Numbered from the stretch's first letter, positions 8,563 to 17,460 are shown. The stretch: DNA of 51,231 nt from DATLHO01 sp035539855 (GCA_035539855.1 DATLHO010000222.1:1-51231); one strand, 5' to 3'. Numbers and translations are program-made. The notes: generated by a model not told the origin, from the letters alone.

Positions 8563-9033
8563 ATGAAGATATTGGACTGGAAAGGAACGAAGGAGCCGGC
8601 CGACGACGAGATCGAGCGCGATGTCGCCGAGCTCCGCAGCCTGCTCGCCGGACTCGAGGAGCCGGCCGAGCCGCACCCGGCGTACTGGCAGAACTTCCTC
8701 GTCCACGTGCGGAACCGTGTCGACGATGATCGCGTGCGCCGTCGCCGCTGGTCGCCGTCGGTCGCGCTGACATCGCTGACCGCCGCGGCGCTCGTCGTGG
8801 TCGTCGCCGTCAGCGGCGTGCTTCCGCTCGGCGAGCGCACGCCGGCACAGCCTGGCGTCATCGCGATCGACCGCCGCGACGCATTGCGCAGCGACGTGGT
8901 CGAGAACCCGTATTCGGTCGACGGCGTCGAGAGCCTGATGCTCAGCAACGACGAGATGCAGATGCTCGACGCCATCCTCGACGAGTCGCCCGAAGCCGTG
9001 CTTCAGGCGATGGTCGAGGGCGAGAGCCTCTGA
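8563..9033 (+). CDS. putative membrane anti-sigma factor
   Basis: This 156-residue protein has a cytoplasmic part of about 65 residues, one membrane segment (about 67-88, rich in Ala/Val/Leu) and an outer part of about 68 residues. That topology and its place 113 bases after an ECF sigma gene suggest an anti-sigma factor. It has no cysteine at all, so the zinc-binding HxxxCxxC type is excluded. The segment HPAYWQNFLVHVRNRV resembles proteins found beside sigma factors in related bacteria. The outer part ends in a helical acidic stretch. Function is inferred from position; I do not recognise a defined family. Confidence 0.6.
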   Translation: MKILDWKGTKEPADDEIERDVAELRSLLAGLEEPAEPHPAYWQNFLVHVRNRVDDDRVRRRRWSPSVALTSLTAAALVVVVAVSGVLPLGERTPAQPGVIAIDRRDALRSDVVENPYSVDGVESLMLSNDEMQMLDAILDESPEAVLQAMVEGESL

Positions 9034-9058
9034 CGACGGTTCGACGAAGGTGGATATC

Positions 9059-9089
9059 ACGGGCGCACCGCCGATGGCGGTGCGCCCGT
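9059..9089. terminator. strong hairpin after the sigma/anti-sigma pair
   Basis: A perfect 14-bp stem pairs 9059-9072 (ACGGGCGCACCGCC) with 9076-9089 (GGCGGTGCGCCCGT) around a three-base GAT loop. No real T-tract follows, so it may act as a weak or Rho-assisted terminator, or as an mRNA-stabilising hairpin. Confidence 0.55.
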
Positions 9090-9152
9090 CGTCCATACTG
9101 TTGTGTCGATGGCGTATGTTTGGGCTCTTTCATTCGAGGAACAACGCACCGC

Positions 9153-10160
9153 ATGAGGATCTTTCGTCCCGCCGACACCGAGTATGCCGTCGCGCATGAC
9201 GGCGCCGTCTTCGTGCGCATCGACCGAGGAGTGATCCGCGGCGAGGGCGCCGACCGTCTCGATCTCCTGCATCGGCTCTCGACCAACGCGACGCGCGAGC
9301 TCGAGGCCGGAGGCGAGACCACCACGATTCTGACGACCGACAAGGGACGCATTCTCGAGGTCGTCCGCATCGCCGCGTTCGCCGACCACATCCTGATGAT
9401 CCTCTCGGGCACCAATGTCGACATGGTGAGGACGTGGCTCGAACGCTACACGATCATGGACGACTTCCGCACGAGCGACGTCACCGCTGGGTACGCCGTC
9501 TTCGGCGTCTATGGCGGGCGCGCGCGCTCGACGGTCTCGCTGGCGATCGGACCCGACCTTCCCGATGCGGGCTCGTTCCGCCAGGCGGCGCTCGACGGCG
9601 GCCGAGTCGTCGTCATGCGCGATACGCGTCTCGGCGGCGCCGGCGGATTCCTGCTCCTGGTTGATGCCGGTGCGGCCGACGAGGTTGCCACGCGGCTGGT
9701 CGCGACCGGCGCGCGCGAGCTCTCGAGCGAGACGTACGAGGCCCTGCGCATCGAGGCCGGACAGCCGGCGCCCGGACGCGAGCTCTCCGAGCAGTACAAT
9801 CCCCTCGAGGCCGGGCTCGTGCAGCTCGTCTCGTTCACCAAGGGATGCTACATCGGCCAGGAGGTCATCGCGCGACTGGACTCCTACGACAAGGTGCAGC
9901 GCCATCTCGTGGGGCTGCTCGTCGACGGTCCGCTCGGCGACGACGCGGGCGACCTCGCGGTGCACGAGACCGCGACGGGAACGGCGGTCGGATCGGTCAC
10001 CTCGTTGGCCTGGTCTCCCTCGCTCGGCCGGGCGATCGCGCTCGCGTATGTCCGCACGCAGCACGCGATTCCGGGAGCCGACGTGTGGCTTTCCGGCGCG
10101 GGCGCCGAGGAGTCGGCGCGCGTTCGCGCGACGATCACGAAGCTGCCGTTCGACCGATGA
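9153..10160 (+). CDS. ygfZ: folate-binding YgfZ/GcvT-like protein
   Basis: This 335-residue protein belongs to the YgfZ family, which binds tetrahydrofolate and supports assembly or repair of certain iron-sulfur proteins in the cytoplasm. The family signature KGCYIGQEV is at residues 230-238 and includes its conserved Cys. The N-terminal part has the GcvT-like fold (ADRLDLLHRLSTN, TTILTTDKGRILEVV). ATG 9153 is preferred to a TTG at 9120. Its stop overlaps the start of the next gene (ATGA), so it is translationally coupled to a reductase that resembles pteridine reductases. Confidence 0.88.
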   Translation: MRIFRPADTEYAVAHDGAVFVRIDRGVIRGEGADRLDLLHRLSTNATRELEAGGETTTILTTDKGRILEVVRIAAFADHILMILSGTNVDMVRTWLERYTIMDDFRTSDVTAGYAVFGVYGGRARSTVSLAIGPDLPDAGSFRQAALDGGRVVVMRDTRLGGAGGFLLLVDAGAADEVATRLVATGARELSSETYEALRIEAGQPAPGRELSEQYNPLEAGLVQLVSFTKGCYIGQEVIARLDSYDKVQRHLVGLLVDGPLGDDAGDLAVHETATGTAVGSVTSLAWSPSLGRAIALAYVRTQHAIPGADVWLSGAGAEESARVRATITKLPFDR

Positions 10161-10912
10161 GCGGCACGGTCTTCATCACCGGATCCGGACGACGCATCGG
10201 ACGCGCGCTCGCGCTCGGCTTCGCCGATGCGGGGTGGAACGTCGCGGTGCACTACGGGTCATCACGCGACGAGGCGATCGAGACGCTCGAGGCGGTTCGC
10301 GGGCGCGGTGTTCGCGGCGAGCTCTACGGCGCCGACGTCCGCGACCGCGAGGCGATACGCGAGGCGATCTTCGAGGCGGCCGACGCGTTCGGCTCGATCG
10401 ACGTGCTCGTCAACAACGCCGGAGTCTATCCGGCGGCGGCGCGGATCGAGGACGTGAGCGAGCAGATGTGGCGCTCGGTCGTCGAGACCAACCTCTACGG
10501 TGAGTTCTACGCGGCACAGGCGGCGGCCGAGGTCATGCTGCGGGCCGAGGGAAGCGGCGAGGCGGGTCGGATCGTCAATCTCAGCTCGCTCGGCGCATTC
10601 CAGATCTGGAAGAACCGGATCCCCTACAACGTCTCGAAGGCCGCGGTGGTGCAGTTGACGAAGTCGCTCGCGCGCGCACTCGCGCCGCGCATCGCGGTCA
10701 ACTCGGTCGCTCCCGGCGCGATCGAGATTCCCGAGGAGCCCGCCGGCGGCGGACTTCTCGATGCCGAGCGTATCCCGATGCGCCGCTATGGCAGCGTCGA
10801 GGATATCTTCACCGCCGTCTGGTTCTTCGCGACGACCTCGAGCTACATCACCGGTCAGACGCTCGTCGTCGATGGCGGGCTCGGCATCGCGCAGGAGACG
10901 TCACAACAGTAA
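10157..10912 (+). CDS. short-chain dehydrogenase, pteridine-reductase-like
   Basis: This 251-residue NAD(P)H-dependent SDR enzyme has the cofactor motif TGSGRRIGRALA, the NNAG motif in VLVNNAG and the active-site pair in YNVSK. An Arg replaces the middle Gly of the usual TGxxxGxG, and VHYGSSRDEA follows the second strand; both are typical of pteridine/dihydrofolate reductases of the PTR1/FolM kind and of some FabG-like enzymes. Its start overlaps the stop of the folate-binding YgfZ gene, which fits a role in reduced pterin or folate supply. The substrate is inferred, and a generic oxidoreductase remains possible. Confidence 0.75.
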   Translation: MSGTVFITGSGRRIGRALALGFADAGWNVAVHYGSSRDEAIETLEAVRGRGVRGELYGADVRDREAIREAIFEAADAFGSIDVLVNNAGVYPAAARIEDVSEQMWRSVVETNLYGEFYAAQAAAEVMLRAEGSGEAGRIVNLSSLGAFQIWKNRIPYNVSKAAVVQLTKSLARALAPRIAVNSVAPGAIEIPEEPAGGGLLDAERIPMRRYGSVEDIFTAVWFFATTSSYITGQTLVVDGGLGIAQETSQQ

Positions 10913-10967
10913 TGCGGGTGCGCCCGGCGGCGCTTCGCCACGCTCACAACGAACAGATCGACGCTTG

Positions 10968-11825
10968 ATGATTCAGCCGTACACGAAAGGTCCGGACCAG
11001 CCTCTGCGCAAGGCGTACAACGATCCCGAGTTCCTCAATTCCCCAGAGGCACGGGTGATCCGCATCATGGCCGAGTACATCGAGCCGACCGCGCGCCTCG
11101 AGAAGTACGACATCCAGGGCGCCGTCGTCTTCTTCGGCTCCGCGCGAATCGTCCCGCCGGAGACCGCCGACGAGGAGATCGCAGAGATGGAGCGCCAGGT
11201 CGCGCAGGCGACCGGCGAGCGACTCGAGCTCGCACAGGTGACGCTCGAGGCGCTGCGCCGCAAGCGCGAGACCAGCCGCTACTACGCCGATGCCGTCGAG
11301 CTCTCGCGACGGATCACGCTGTGGGGAATGGAGCGACTGAAGGTCGACGCGCAGAAGAAGTTCACCGTCTGCACCGGCGGAGGTCCCGGCATCATGGAGG
11401 CGGCGAATCTCGGTGCGCATCTTGCGGGTGGAGAGTCGATCGGCCTGAACATCTCGCTGCCGTTCGAGCAGATGCCGAACCAGTACATCTCGGCGACGCT
11501 GAACTTCGAGTTCCACTACTTCTTCATGCGGAAGCTCTTCTTCATGAACCTCGCCAACGCGGTGGTGATCTTCCCGGGCGGCTTCGGCACGCTCGACGAG
11601 CTGATGGAGGTGCTGACGCTCATCCAGACGCGGAAGGTCCAGAAGTACGTGCCGCTCGTTCTGTACGGATCGGATTTCTGGAGCGAGGTCATCAACATCG
11701 AGCGCATGGCCGAGCTCGGCGTGATCTCGGTCGAGGACCTGAGCCTGTTTCACCGTTCGAACGACGTCGACGATGCCTTCGCGTATCTGACGGCGAAGCT
11801 CGACGAGTACCATCCCCTGCCGTGA
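10968..11825 (+). CDS. TIGR00730 / LOG family Rossmann-fold protein
   Basis: This 285-residue protein has the two signatures of the LOG (lysine-decarboxylase-like) family: GGGPGIMEAANLGA and PGGFGTLDELMEVLTLIQ. Members release free cytokinin-type bases from nucleoside 5'-monophosphates by hydrolysis, though most bacterial substrates are unknown. It is longer than the roughly 190-residue plant-type LOGs because of an N-terminal extension of about 100 residues with a charged helix. ATG 10968 is the first in-frame start that fits the conserved region. The stop overlaps the GTG start of the next gene. Confidence 0.85.
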   Translation: MIQPYTKGPDQPLRKAYNDPEFLNSPEARVIRIMAEYIEPTARLEKYDIQGAVVFFGSARIVPPETADEEIAEMERQVAQATGERLELAQVTLEALRRKRETSRYYADAVELSRRITLWGMERLKVDAQKKFTVCTGGGPGIMEAANLGAHLAGGESIGLNISLPFEQMPNQYISATLNFEFHYFFMRKLFFMNLANAVVIFPGGFGTLDELMEVLTLIQTRKVQKYVPLVLYGSDFWSEVINIERMAELGVISVEDLSLFHRSNDVDDAFAYLTAKLDEYHPLP

Positions 11826-12694
11826 GTGAACCGACGACCATAGAGCCGGGCGACGAACGAAAGCTGGCCGCGCTGCTGACGCTGCTCGACGATCCGGAGC
11901 CGGTCGTGCAGCATTCGGTGCGCGCACAACTGCGCGAGCTCGGCCCGACGGCCGTCGCCGCGCTGCGCACGCTCATCGAGCGGGGAGGAGAGGAGGTGGT
12001 GCGCACGGCAGCGCGCAATCTCGTGCGCGAGATCGGGCTCGATCGCTTCCGCATGGCGCTCGCCGACGAGCTTCACGCGGCCGGGTCCGACGGCGACATC
12101 GACCTCGAGCGCGGCATCTTCGCGGTGGCCTATCTCGGCTATCCCGAGATCGACATCGCGCCCTACCAGGCGCAGCTCGACGCGATCGCCGCCGACATCG
12201 GCGCCCGTCTGCGTCCGGAGGCCGGCGCGGTCGAGCACGTGCGACAGCTCAGCGCGCACCTGGTCGAGGAGCTCGGCTTCCACGGATGTCGACAGGAGAA
12301 CTTCTACGATCCCGACAACTCGTTCATCAACCGCGTGCTCGAGCGGCGCATCGGCATTCCGATCACGCTCTCGGCGGTGTACCTGCTCGTCGCCCGGCGC
12401 ATCAACATGCCGCTCTACGGCGTGAGCTTCCCGGCGCACTTCCTGGTCAAGTACCAGACCGAGGCGACCGAGTTCTTCGTCGATCCGTTCGGCGGCGGGC
12501 AGATCCTCGACGTCGCCGAGGGTCGCCGCATGCTCGTCGCGCTGGGCATCGAAGAGCGCGCGGAGTACTTCGAGCCGGCGCCCGCGCGCGTGATGCTCTC
12601 GCGGATGCTGCGCAACCTCGCCGAGATCTACCGAAAGGTCGACCCCACGGTCGGCGTCGAGCTCGACAACGCCATCGCCATGCTCGCCCTCTGA
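11822..12694 (+). CDS. SirB1-type transglutaminase-like protein
   Basis: This 290-residue protein has the SirB1/transglutaminase-like fold region from about residue 90: NSFINRVLERRIGIPITLS, then YGVSFPAHFLVKY and FVDPFGGG. His and Asp of a transglutaminase triad are recognisable, but the position of the catalytic Cys in ITLS is not Cys, as is usual for the SirB1 branch, so it is probably not an active transglutaminase. The N-terminal 80 residues look like a short HEAT-type helical repeat (LLDDPEPVVQHSVRAQLREL). Translation starts at GTG 11822, overlapping the previous stop (GTGA). Exact function unknown. Confidence 0.78.
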   Translation: MSEPTTIEPGDERKLAALLTLLDDPEPVVQHSVRAQLRELGPTAVAALRTLIERGGEEVVRTAARNLVREIGLDRFRMALADELHAAGSDGDIDLERGIFAVAYLGYPEIDIAPYQAQLDAIAADIGARLRPEAGAVEHVRQLSAHLVEELGFHGCRQENFYDPDNSFINRVLERRIGIPITLSAVYLLVARRINMPLYGVSFPAHFLVKYQTEATEFFVDPFGGGQILDVAEGRRMLVALGIEERAEYFEPAPARVMLSRMLRNLAEIYRKVDPTVGVELDNAIAMLAL

Positions 12695-12720
12695 GCGTTC
12701 GAAACGTCCACGCGTCCTTG

Positions 12721-12777
12721 TCGCTCATTGCGAGCGCCGGCGCAGCCACCGTGCGCCCGATCGCTCAGTGCGAGCGC
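12721..12777. repeat. pair of near-identical 17-nt hairpin repeats
   Basis: TCGCTCATTGCGAGCGC (12721-12737) recurs as TCGCTCAGTGCGAGCGC (12761-12777) with one difference. Each contains the self-complementary arms CGCTC / GAGCG. The pair spans the junction of two convergent genes, and the second copy runs into the 3' end of the dedA-like gene. It could help end transcription. Confidence 0.4.
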
Positions 12778-13394
12778 CGTCTCGCCGCCACCTCGCGTCG
12801 ATATCGAATGAACTTGCGGACGCCCCAGACGAGCGCCAGGACGACGAGCACGGCGACCACGACCTGGCCGTAGCGTTGGACGTACACGATGCCGTCGCGC
12901 CAGTTCGCGCCCAGGAGGCTGCCGAGCCAGATGATCAGCGAGTTCCAGGCGAGCGCCGATACGACACACAGCAGCGTCGTTGGGAGGAACTTCAGCCGCG
13001 ACATCCCGGTGAAGAAACTGATGACCGCGCGGGTTCCGGCGAGAAATCGGTTTGCGATGACGACGCCGTACCCCCAGCGCTCGAACCATCCGTCGACTTT
13101 CGCGAGCGCCTTCTCGGTGATGAACGGCAGGCGGTTGGATTCAACGAGCCGGCGGCCGAAGCGGCGGCCGATCCAGAACGCGGTCATGAAGCCCGAGACG
13201 CTGCCCGCGGTCGCGATGGCGATCGAAGGAACGATCCCGATCAATCCCATCCCCGCGAGCGTGGCGATGAACAACATCACGACGTCGCTCGGCGCCGGGG
13301 GAAAGAGATTCTCGATGTAGGCGGTGAAGAAGAGGGCAGCGTAGACGCCGAGGGGGGGAAGGCCCTGCAGCCACTGGATGATCGACTCGGTCAT
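12765..13394 (-). CDS. DedA family membrane protein
   Basis: This 209-residue integral membrane protein belongs to the DedA/SNARE-associated family, members of which act as lipid (undecaprenyl phosphate or phosphatidylethanolamine) flippases. The hallmark re-entrant region is clear: FTAYIENLFPPAPSDVVMLF near the N terminus with the conserved Glu and Pro residues, then GRRFGRRL and the second half motif RFLAGTRAVISFFTGMSR. Four to five membrane segments are predicted by eye, ending in a basic tail. It stands alone and converges on the SirB1-like gene. Confidence 0.88.
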   Translation of the reverse strand: MTESIIQWLQGLPPLGVYAALFFTAYIENLFPPAPSDVVMLFIATLAGMGLIGIVPSIAIATAGSVSGFMTAFWIGRRFGRRLVESNRLPFITEKALAKVDGWFERWGYGVVIANRFLAGTRAVISFFTGMSRLKFLPTTLLCVVSALAWNSLIIWLGSLLGANWRDGIVYVQRYGQVVVAVLVVLALVWGVRKFIRYRREVAARRRSH

Positions 13395-13486
13395 GCTCGC
13401 GATCGGTTTCGTAGGTGTCGCGCGATCGCCTCGCGCGCGGGTGCGCCGCCGGTTCGTGGCGACGAAGATAGCGACGACGCAATGAA

Positions 13487-13520
13487 AAACGCCCGGTCGC
13501 TTCTCGGCGCCCGGGCGTTT
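13487..13520 (-). terminator. intrinsic terminator of rpmB
   Basis: Arms AAACGCCCGG (13487-13496) and CCGGGCGTTT (13511-13520) pair over 10 bp. Read on the minus strand, the stem is followed by TTTTTCATT, a classical Rho-independent terminator for rpmB. Confidence 0.8.
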
Positions 13521-13556
13521 CGGAGAGATCTGCGGCGCTGGCCGCTTCGAGGGAGA

Positions 13557-13793
13557 CTACTTCGACTTCGTCTTGGCCTTGAGCTCCTTCATCATCGCGG
13601 TATAGCCCTTCTTGTCGAGGGTCTTCAGCGCGCGCGCGGTCGCGCGAACGGTGACCCAGCGATTCTCCTCCTCGACCCAGATGCGCTTGGTCTGGAGGTT
13701 CGGAAGGAACCGGCGGTTGGTGCGATTGTTCGCGTGCGAAACGCTCCCACCGAACATGGGTCCCGTTCCCGTCAGCTCGCAACGGCGTGACAT
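13557..13793 (-). CDS. rpmB: 50S ribosomal protein L28
   Basis: This 78-residue protein is a component of the large ribosomal subunit. It shows the L28 pattern MSRRCELTGTGPMFGGSVSH, then NNRTNRRFLPNLQ and the basic C-terminal helix. A strong Shine-Dalgarno sequence (GAGGAGG) precedes the start on the minus strand, one of the clearest in the window. The first region has a single Cys, so this copy does not have the four-Cys zinc pattern. It is transcribed alone, with its own terminator, rather than next to rpmG (L33). Confidence 0.95.
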   Translation of the reverse strand: MSRRCELTGTGPMFGGSVSHANNRTNRRFLPNLQTKRIWVEEENRWVTVRATARALKTLDKKGYTAMMKELKAKTKSK

Positions 13794-13922
13794 TGTAGCC
13801 TCCTCTGATATTCTCTGTGTAAGTTGCTCAGTTCAATTCAAGAACCGCTAATCTAGGGAACAACGCTCGGCGGGCCAAGCGGAATATCGGTCCGCCGGGC
13901 GCCACCGGCCATTGCGATACAG

Positions 13923-14876
13923 ATGGAAACACGAGCTCTCGACGCGACCGATCCCGACAACCGATCATTGGCAATCGAGGAGGCCGCGCGCCTGCTGCTG
14001 GCCGGCGAGCTCGTCGCGTTCCCGACCGAGACCGTCTACGGCCTCGGCGCCTCCGCACTCGACGAGCGCGCGATCGCGCGTGTCTTCGAGGTGAAGGGGC
14101 GGCCACTCGACAATCCCCTGATCGTGCACGTCGCCGACATCGCCGCGATCGCATCGGTGGCGCTCGTCGACGAGCGCGTTGAGCGACTGGCCGCTGCCTT
14201 CATGCCCGGGCCCCTGACACTCGTGCTTCCGGCGCGTGACGCGGTCCCGGCGAGCGCCCGTGGCGGCCTCGCGACCGTAGCGGTGCGCATCCCGGATCAT
14301 CCCGTCGCGCTCGAGCTTCTCCGCGCGGCCGGCCCTCTCGTCGGACCGTCGGCGAACGTCTCCGGCCGTCCCAGTCCCACCCGCGCCGCGCACGTCATCG
14401 ACGATCTCTCCGGACGCATCGCCGCCGTGCTCGACGGCGGTCCGTGCCGCGTCGGGATCGAGTCGACCGTACTGGATCTGAGCTCCGGCGATGCCCGCAT
14501 TCTTCGACCGGGACTGGTCGAGCCCGCCGCGATCGAGGCCGTCCTCGGCGCCGAGGTCGCGACGGCCGGTGGCAACGATCGCCGCTCGCCCGGAACGCGC
14601 TACCGTCACTACGCTCCGACCGCGGCCGTGCGACTCGTGCTCGCGGAACAGCCTCCGGTGATCGCGCCCGGCGCGCGCATCGTGTTGACGACGCGACGCC
14701 ACCTCGATCGATTCAACGGCGTCTTCGTGCGTCTGTTGACGGAGGAGAGGCTCTACGCGCTGTTGCGCGATGCCGATGATGCGGGGATCGAGGAGATCGT
14801 GATCTACGCCGAGCCCGGCGAGCTCGCGCCGGGTCTGCTCGATCGCGTCACGCGCGCGGCCGGCGCGGAGCACTGA
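13923..14876 (+). CDS. L-threonylcarbamoyladenylate synthase (Sua5/TsaC type)
   Basis: This enzyme makes threonylcarbamoyl-AMP from threonine, bicarbonate and ATP, the first step of t6A37 tRNA modification. The YrdC domain (about residues 15-200) has FPTETVYGLGA, KGRPLDNPLIVH, GPSANVSGRPSPT and GIESTVLD. The linker SPGTRYRHYAP and a C-terminal domain of about 90 residues make it a full-length Sua5 type (317 residues) rather than the short TsaC. tsaE and tsaB, which act later, are at 31.2-32.4 kb. It is transcribed away from rpmB. Confidence 0.92.
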   Translation: METRALDATDPDNRSLAIEEAARLLLAGELVAFPTETVYGLGASALDERAIARVFEVKGRPLDNPLIVHVADIAAIASVALVDERVERLAAAFMPGPLTLVLPARDAVPASARGGLATVAVRIPDHPVALELLRAAGPLVGPSANVSGRPSPTRAAHVIDDLSGRIAAVLDGGPCRVGIESTVLDLSSGDARILRPGLVEPAAIEAVLGAEVATAGGNDRRSPGTRYRHYAPTAAVRLVLAEQPPVIAPGARIVLTTRRHLDRFNGVFVRLLTEERLYALLRDADDAGIEEIVIYAEPGELAPGLLDRVTRAAGAEH

Positions 14877-14927
14877 CGCGCCTGTCATGCGTGATCGACG
14901 AGGCCGGCGATCGAGCCGGCGGCGCCC

Positions 14928-15782
14928 CTACTCGAGTCGTGCGAGGTCATCGCTCGAAAGGTGGAGCTCGGCGGCCTTCATGTTCTCCGCCATGTGCTCG
15001 AAGCGCCGCGTGCCGGGGATGGGAATGATCGCCGGTGAGCGCTGCAGCAGCCACGCCAGCGCGACGACATGAGGCGTCGTCGAGTGCGCTCTGGCGATGT
15101 CGTCGAGCGCGGTCGAAGCCTCGCCGAGCTTCGGCGCGATCCCGCGGCCGCCGATCGGGTTCCAGGGCAGGTATGCCAGGCCGTTGGCCTCGCAGTACTC
15201 GATGACCGCATCCTCGTCGGGATCGCGCGCGATGACCGAGAAGCGATTCTGCACCGAGACGATCTCCGCTTCGCCCGAAGCGCGCGCAATCTCCCCGGCA
15301 TCGAAGTTCGACACGCCGATGAAACGGATCTTTCCCTCGCGCTGCAGGTCGGCGAGCGCGCCGACGCTCTCCTCCAGCGGCACCGCGGGGTCGATCGCGT
15401 GGAGCTGGTAGAGATCGATCCGATCGGTCTCGAGCGCGCGCAGACTGGCCTCGCAGGCGCTGCGCAGATGCTCTGGCCGACCGTCGCGCGACCATCGACC
15501 GTCCGGACGAACGCTGCCTCCCTTCGTCGCGACCGTCACGCGCTGGCGCCGCTCGCCGCGGAGCGCCTCGGCGATGATCCGCTCGCTGTGGCCGACCTCG
15601 GTATGGTCGGCGCAGTAGGCGTCGGCGGTGTCGATGAAGTCGACGCCGAGCTCGTCGACGCCACGCTGTAGCAGCGTGATCGAGTCCTTCTCCGCAGGTC
15701 GTCGATCACGGTCGATCGAGAGGTGCATCGCGCCATAGCCTACATCACCGACCGCAAGTCCCGTCTTCCCGATAGTGCGCAT
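14928..15782 (-). CDS. aldo/keto reductase
   Basis: This 284-residue NADPH-dependent oxidoreductase has a (beta/alpha)8 barrel. The active-site residues are visible: Asp and Tyr in FIDTADAYC, Lys in VATKGG and His in YQLHAIDP. The C-terminal part includes IPIPGTRRFEHMAENM, where the family binds the 2'-phosphate of NADPH. The start is ATG 15782, which begins the conserved MRTIGKTGL; an ATG at 15824 would add 14 residues without homology. The physiological substrate cannot be told from sequence. Confidence 0.88.
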   Translation of the reverse strand: MRTIGKTGLAVGDVGYGAMHLSIDRDRRPAEKDSITLLQRGVDELGVDFIDTADAYCADHTEVGHSERIIAEALRGERRQRVTVATKGGSVRPDGRWSRDGRPEHLRSACEASLRALETDRIDLYQLHAIDPAVPLEESVGALADLQREGKIRFIGVSNFDAGEIARASGEAEIVSVQNRFSVIARDPDEDAVIEYCEANGLAYLPWNPIGGRGIAPKLGEASTALDDIARAHSTTPHVVALAWLLQRSPAIIPIPGTRRFEHMAENMKAAELHLSSDDLARLE

Positions 15783-15842
15783 GGGTATGATCCTGATTGG
15801 TTGTCTGCAAGGCAGGGGATGCAACCGGGATCGGCCATCCGA

Positions 15843-17264
15843 TCACACCCGCTTCAACATCCATTGACGTCCGCGGATCGACCAGGTGCCGACCGCGGCG
15901 AAGACGAAGTAGCTGATGGTGATCGCGAGGAAGACCCCCGACACCTGCAGCGAGGAGTGCAGCGACAGAAGGTATGCCAGCGGCACCTGCACGAGGAAGA
16001 GCACGCCGGTGATGATGAGCATCGAGCGCAGCGCATGCCCGGCTCCGGAGAGCGAGCGCGTTGCCGACTGACCGACGACGAAGAAGAGGTAGCCGAAGAC
16101 GGCGATGTGCAGATAGGTCACCGTCAAGGAGACGACCGCCGGATCGCTCGAGAAGAGCATCGCGAGCGGTCGGGCGACGAAGTAGATGACCACGCCCATG
16201 GCCACGATGACGCCGCCGAGATGTCGGACCGCGGTCTCGCGGAACTCCTTGACGCGCTCGAGCCGACCGGCGCCGATGTTCTGGCTGACGAGCGTCTCGA
16301 TGGCGATGCCGACGGCGAAGATCGGCATGAAGACGATGATGTCGACGCGCAGGCCGATCGTATAGGCGGCGGCCGCGGCGGTTCCGAAGTGGTTCGCGAG
16401 CGCGATCAGCAGCACGCGGCAGAAGCTCACGGCGAGTCCCTGCATCGACGCCGGCACACCGAGCTTGAAGATGCTCGCGATCAGGTCGCGATCGAAGCGC
16501 AGGGTCAGTCCGTGCAACCGGAGGTTGAGCCGGCCGCTGAAGAGCACCGACGCGCTGAGGATCGCGCCGATCCACTGCGCGATGACCGTGCTGATCGCCG
16601 CGCCCTGCAGACCGAGCTTCGGCAGTCCGAGCAGACCGAAGATTAGCAAAGGATCGAGCAGGGCGTTGACCAGCGCCGTGATCGTGAGCACGACCATGGG
16701 GAACACCGTGTTGCCGGTCGAGCGCACCGATGCGTTGACCTGGAAGATCAGGAGGCTCGCGGGCAATCCGAACAGAAGCGTCAGCAGGTACGTCCTGGTG
16801 TGCTCGTAGACGGCGCCGGAGAGTCCCATGAGCGACAGCAGGAACGGGAGCGCGAAGGCGACGACGATGGCGACGACGGTCGCGTAGATGCCCATGAAGC
16901 TGAACGCCTGCGTCGCGATCACCGATGCCTGCGAGCGTCGCTCCTCGCCGATGCGGCGAGCGACGACGATGCCGGTGCCGATGCAGAAGCCGCTGCCGAG
17001 CGTGAAGATCACGAAGTTCACCTGGTCGGCGACACCGAGCGCGGCGATGACGTCGGAGCCCAGCCGCGACACGAAGAACATGTTGATCCACGAGTACACG
17101 GCGTTGATGACGAATCCCGCCGTCAGCGGGATCGCCAGTCGCCACAGCGTTCTCGCGACCGGTCCGTTGACCAGGTCGGGATCACCGGCGCGTGTGCGCG
17201 GAAGCGCGGCGCGCGCCGTGCCCGAGCCGTCAATGTCGTATGATCTCCTGCGGTCGAATCTCAC
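15843..17264 (-). CDS. MATE family efflux transporter
   Basis: This 473-residue membrane protein has about twelve hydrophobic segments in two halves, as in MATE (multidrug and toxic compound extrusion) cation antiporters. Visible family features are the N-terminal AIPLTAGFVINAVYSWINMFFVSRLG, QVNASVRSTGN in the first half, and SQNIGAGR with the following loop in the second half. It exports hydrophobic or cationic compounds in exchange for sodium or protons. The start is GTG 17264, since no ATG is available before the first membrane segment; the true start could be slightly downstream. Substrates are unknown. Confidence 0.88.
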   Translation of the reverse strand: MRFDRRRSYDIDGSGTARAALPRTRAGDPDLVNGPVARTLWRLAIPLTAGFVINAVYSWINMFFVSRLGSDVIAALGVADQVNFVIFTLGSGFCIGTGIVVARRIGEERRSQASVIATQAFSFMGIYATVVAIVVAFALPFLLSLMGLSGAVYEHTRTYLLTLLFGLPASLLIFQVNASVRSTGNTVFPMVVLTITALVNALLDPLLIFGLLGLPKLGLQGAAISTVIAQWIGAILSASVLFSGRLNLRLHGLTLRFDRDLIASIFKLGVPASMQGLAVSFCRVLLIALANHFGTAAAAAYTIGLRVDIIVFMPIFAVGIAIETLVSQNIGAGRLERVKEFRETAVRHLGGVIVAMGVVIYFVARPLAMLFSSDPAVVSLTVTYLHIAVFGYLFFVVGQSATRSLSGAGHALRSMLIITGVLFLVQVPLAYLLSLHSSLQVSGVFLAITISYFVFAAVGTWSIRGRQWMLKRV

Positions 17265-17429
17265 TGTCGTGCCGTCGGTGGTGCCCCTTCACGGCGGGAT
17301 GAACGTGCCGCGAACGAACTGGTCAACTTAGCGTCCGCCACCGCGCGAAGGGGTAGCAAACCTTAACACTTCCTCTCGATCCGTGACGACGCACATGCGT
17401 GCTCGGAGCGCTCGCCAAGGCTCGGTAAC

Positions 17430-17460
17430 TTGGCCCACGCTTTTCGAATCTTTATGTTTC
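17430..17460 (+). promoter_or_regulatory. Bacteroidota-type promoter for the biotin carrier gene
   Basis: TTG (17430-17432), a 20-base spacer and TATGTTTC (17453-17460) match TTG-N19/20-TAnnTTTG with only the last base different. The ATG of the next gene begins six bases after the -7 box ends, so the transcript is predicted to be leaderless or nearly so. Confidence 0.6.
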
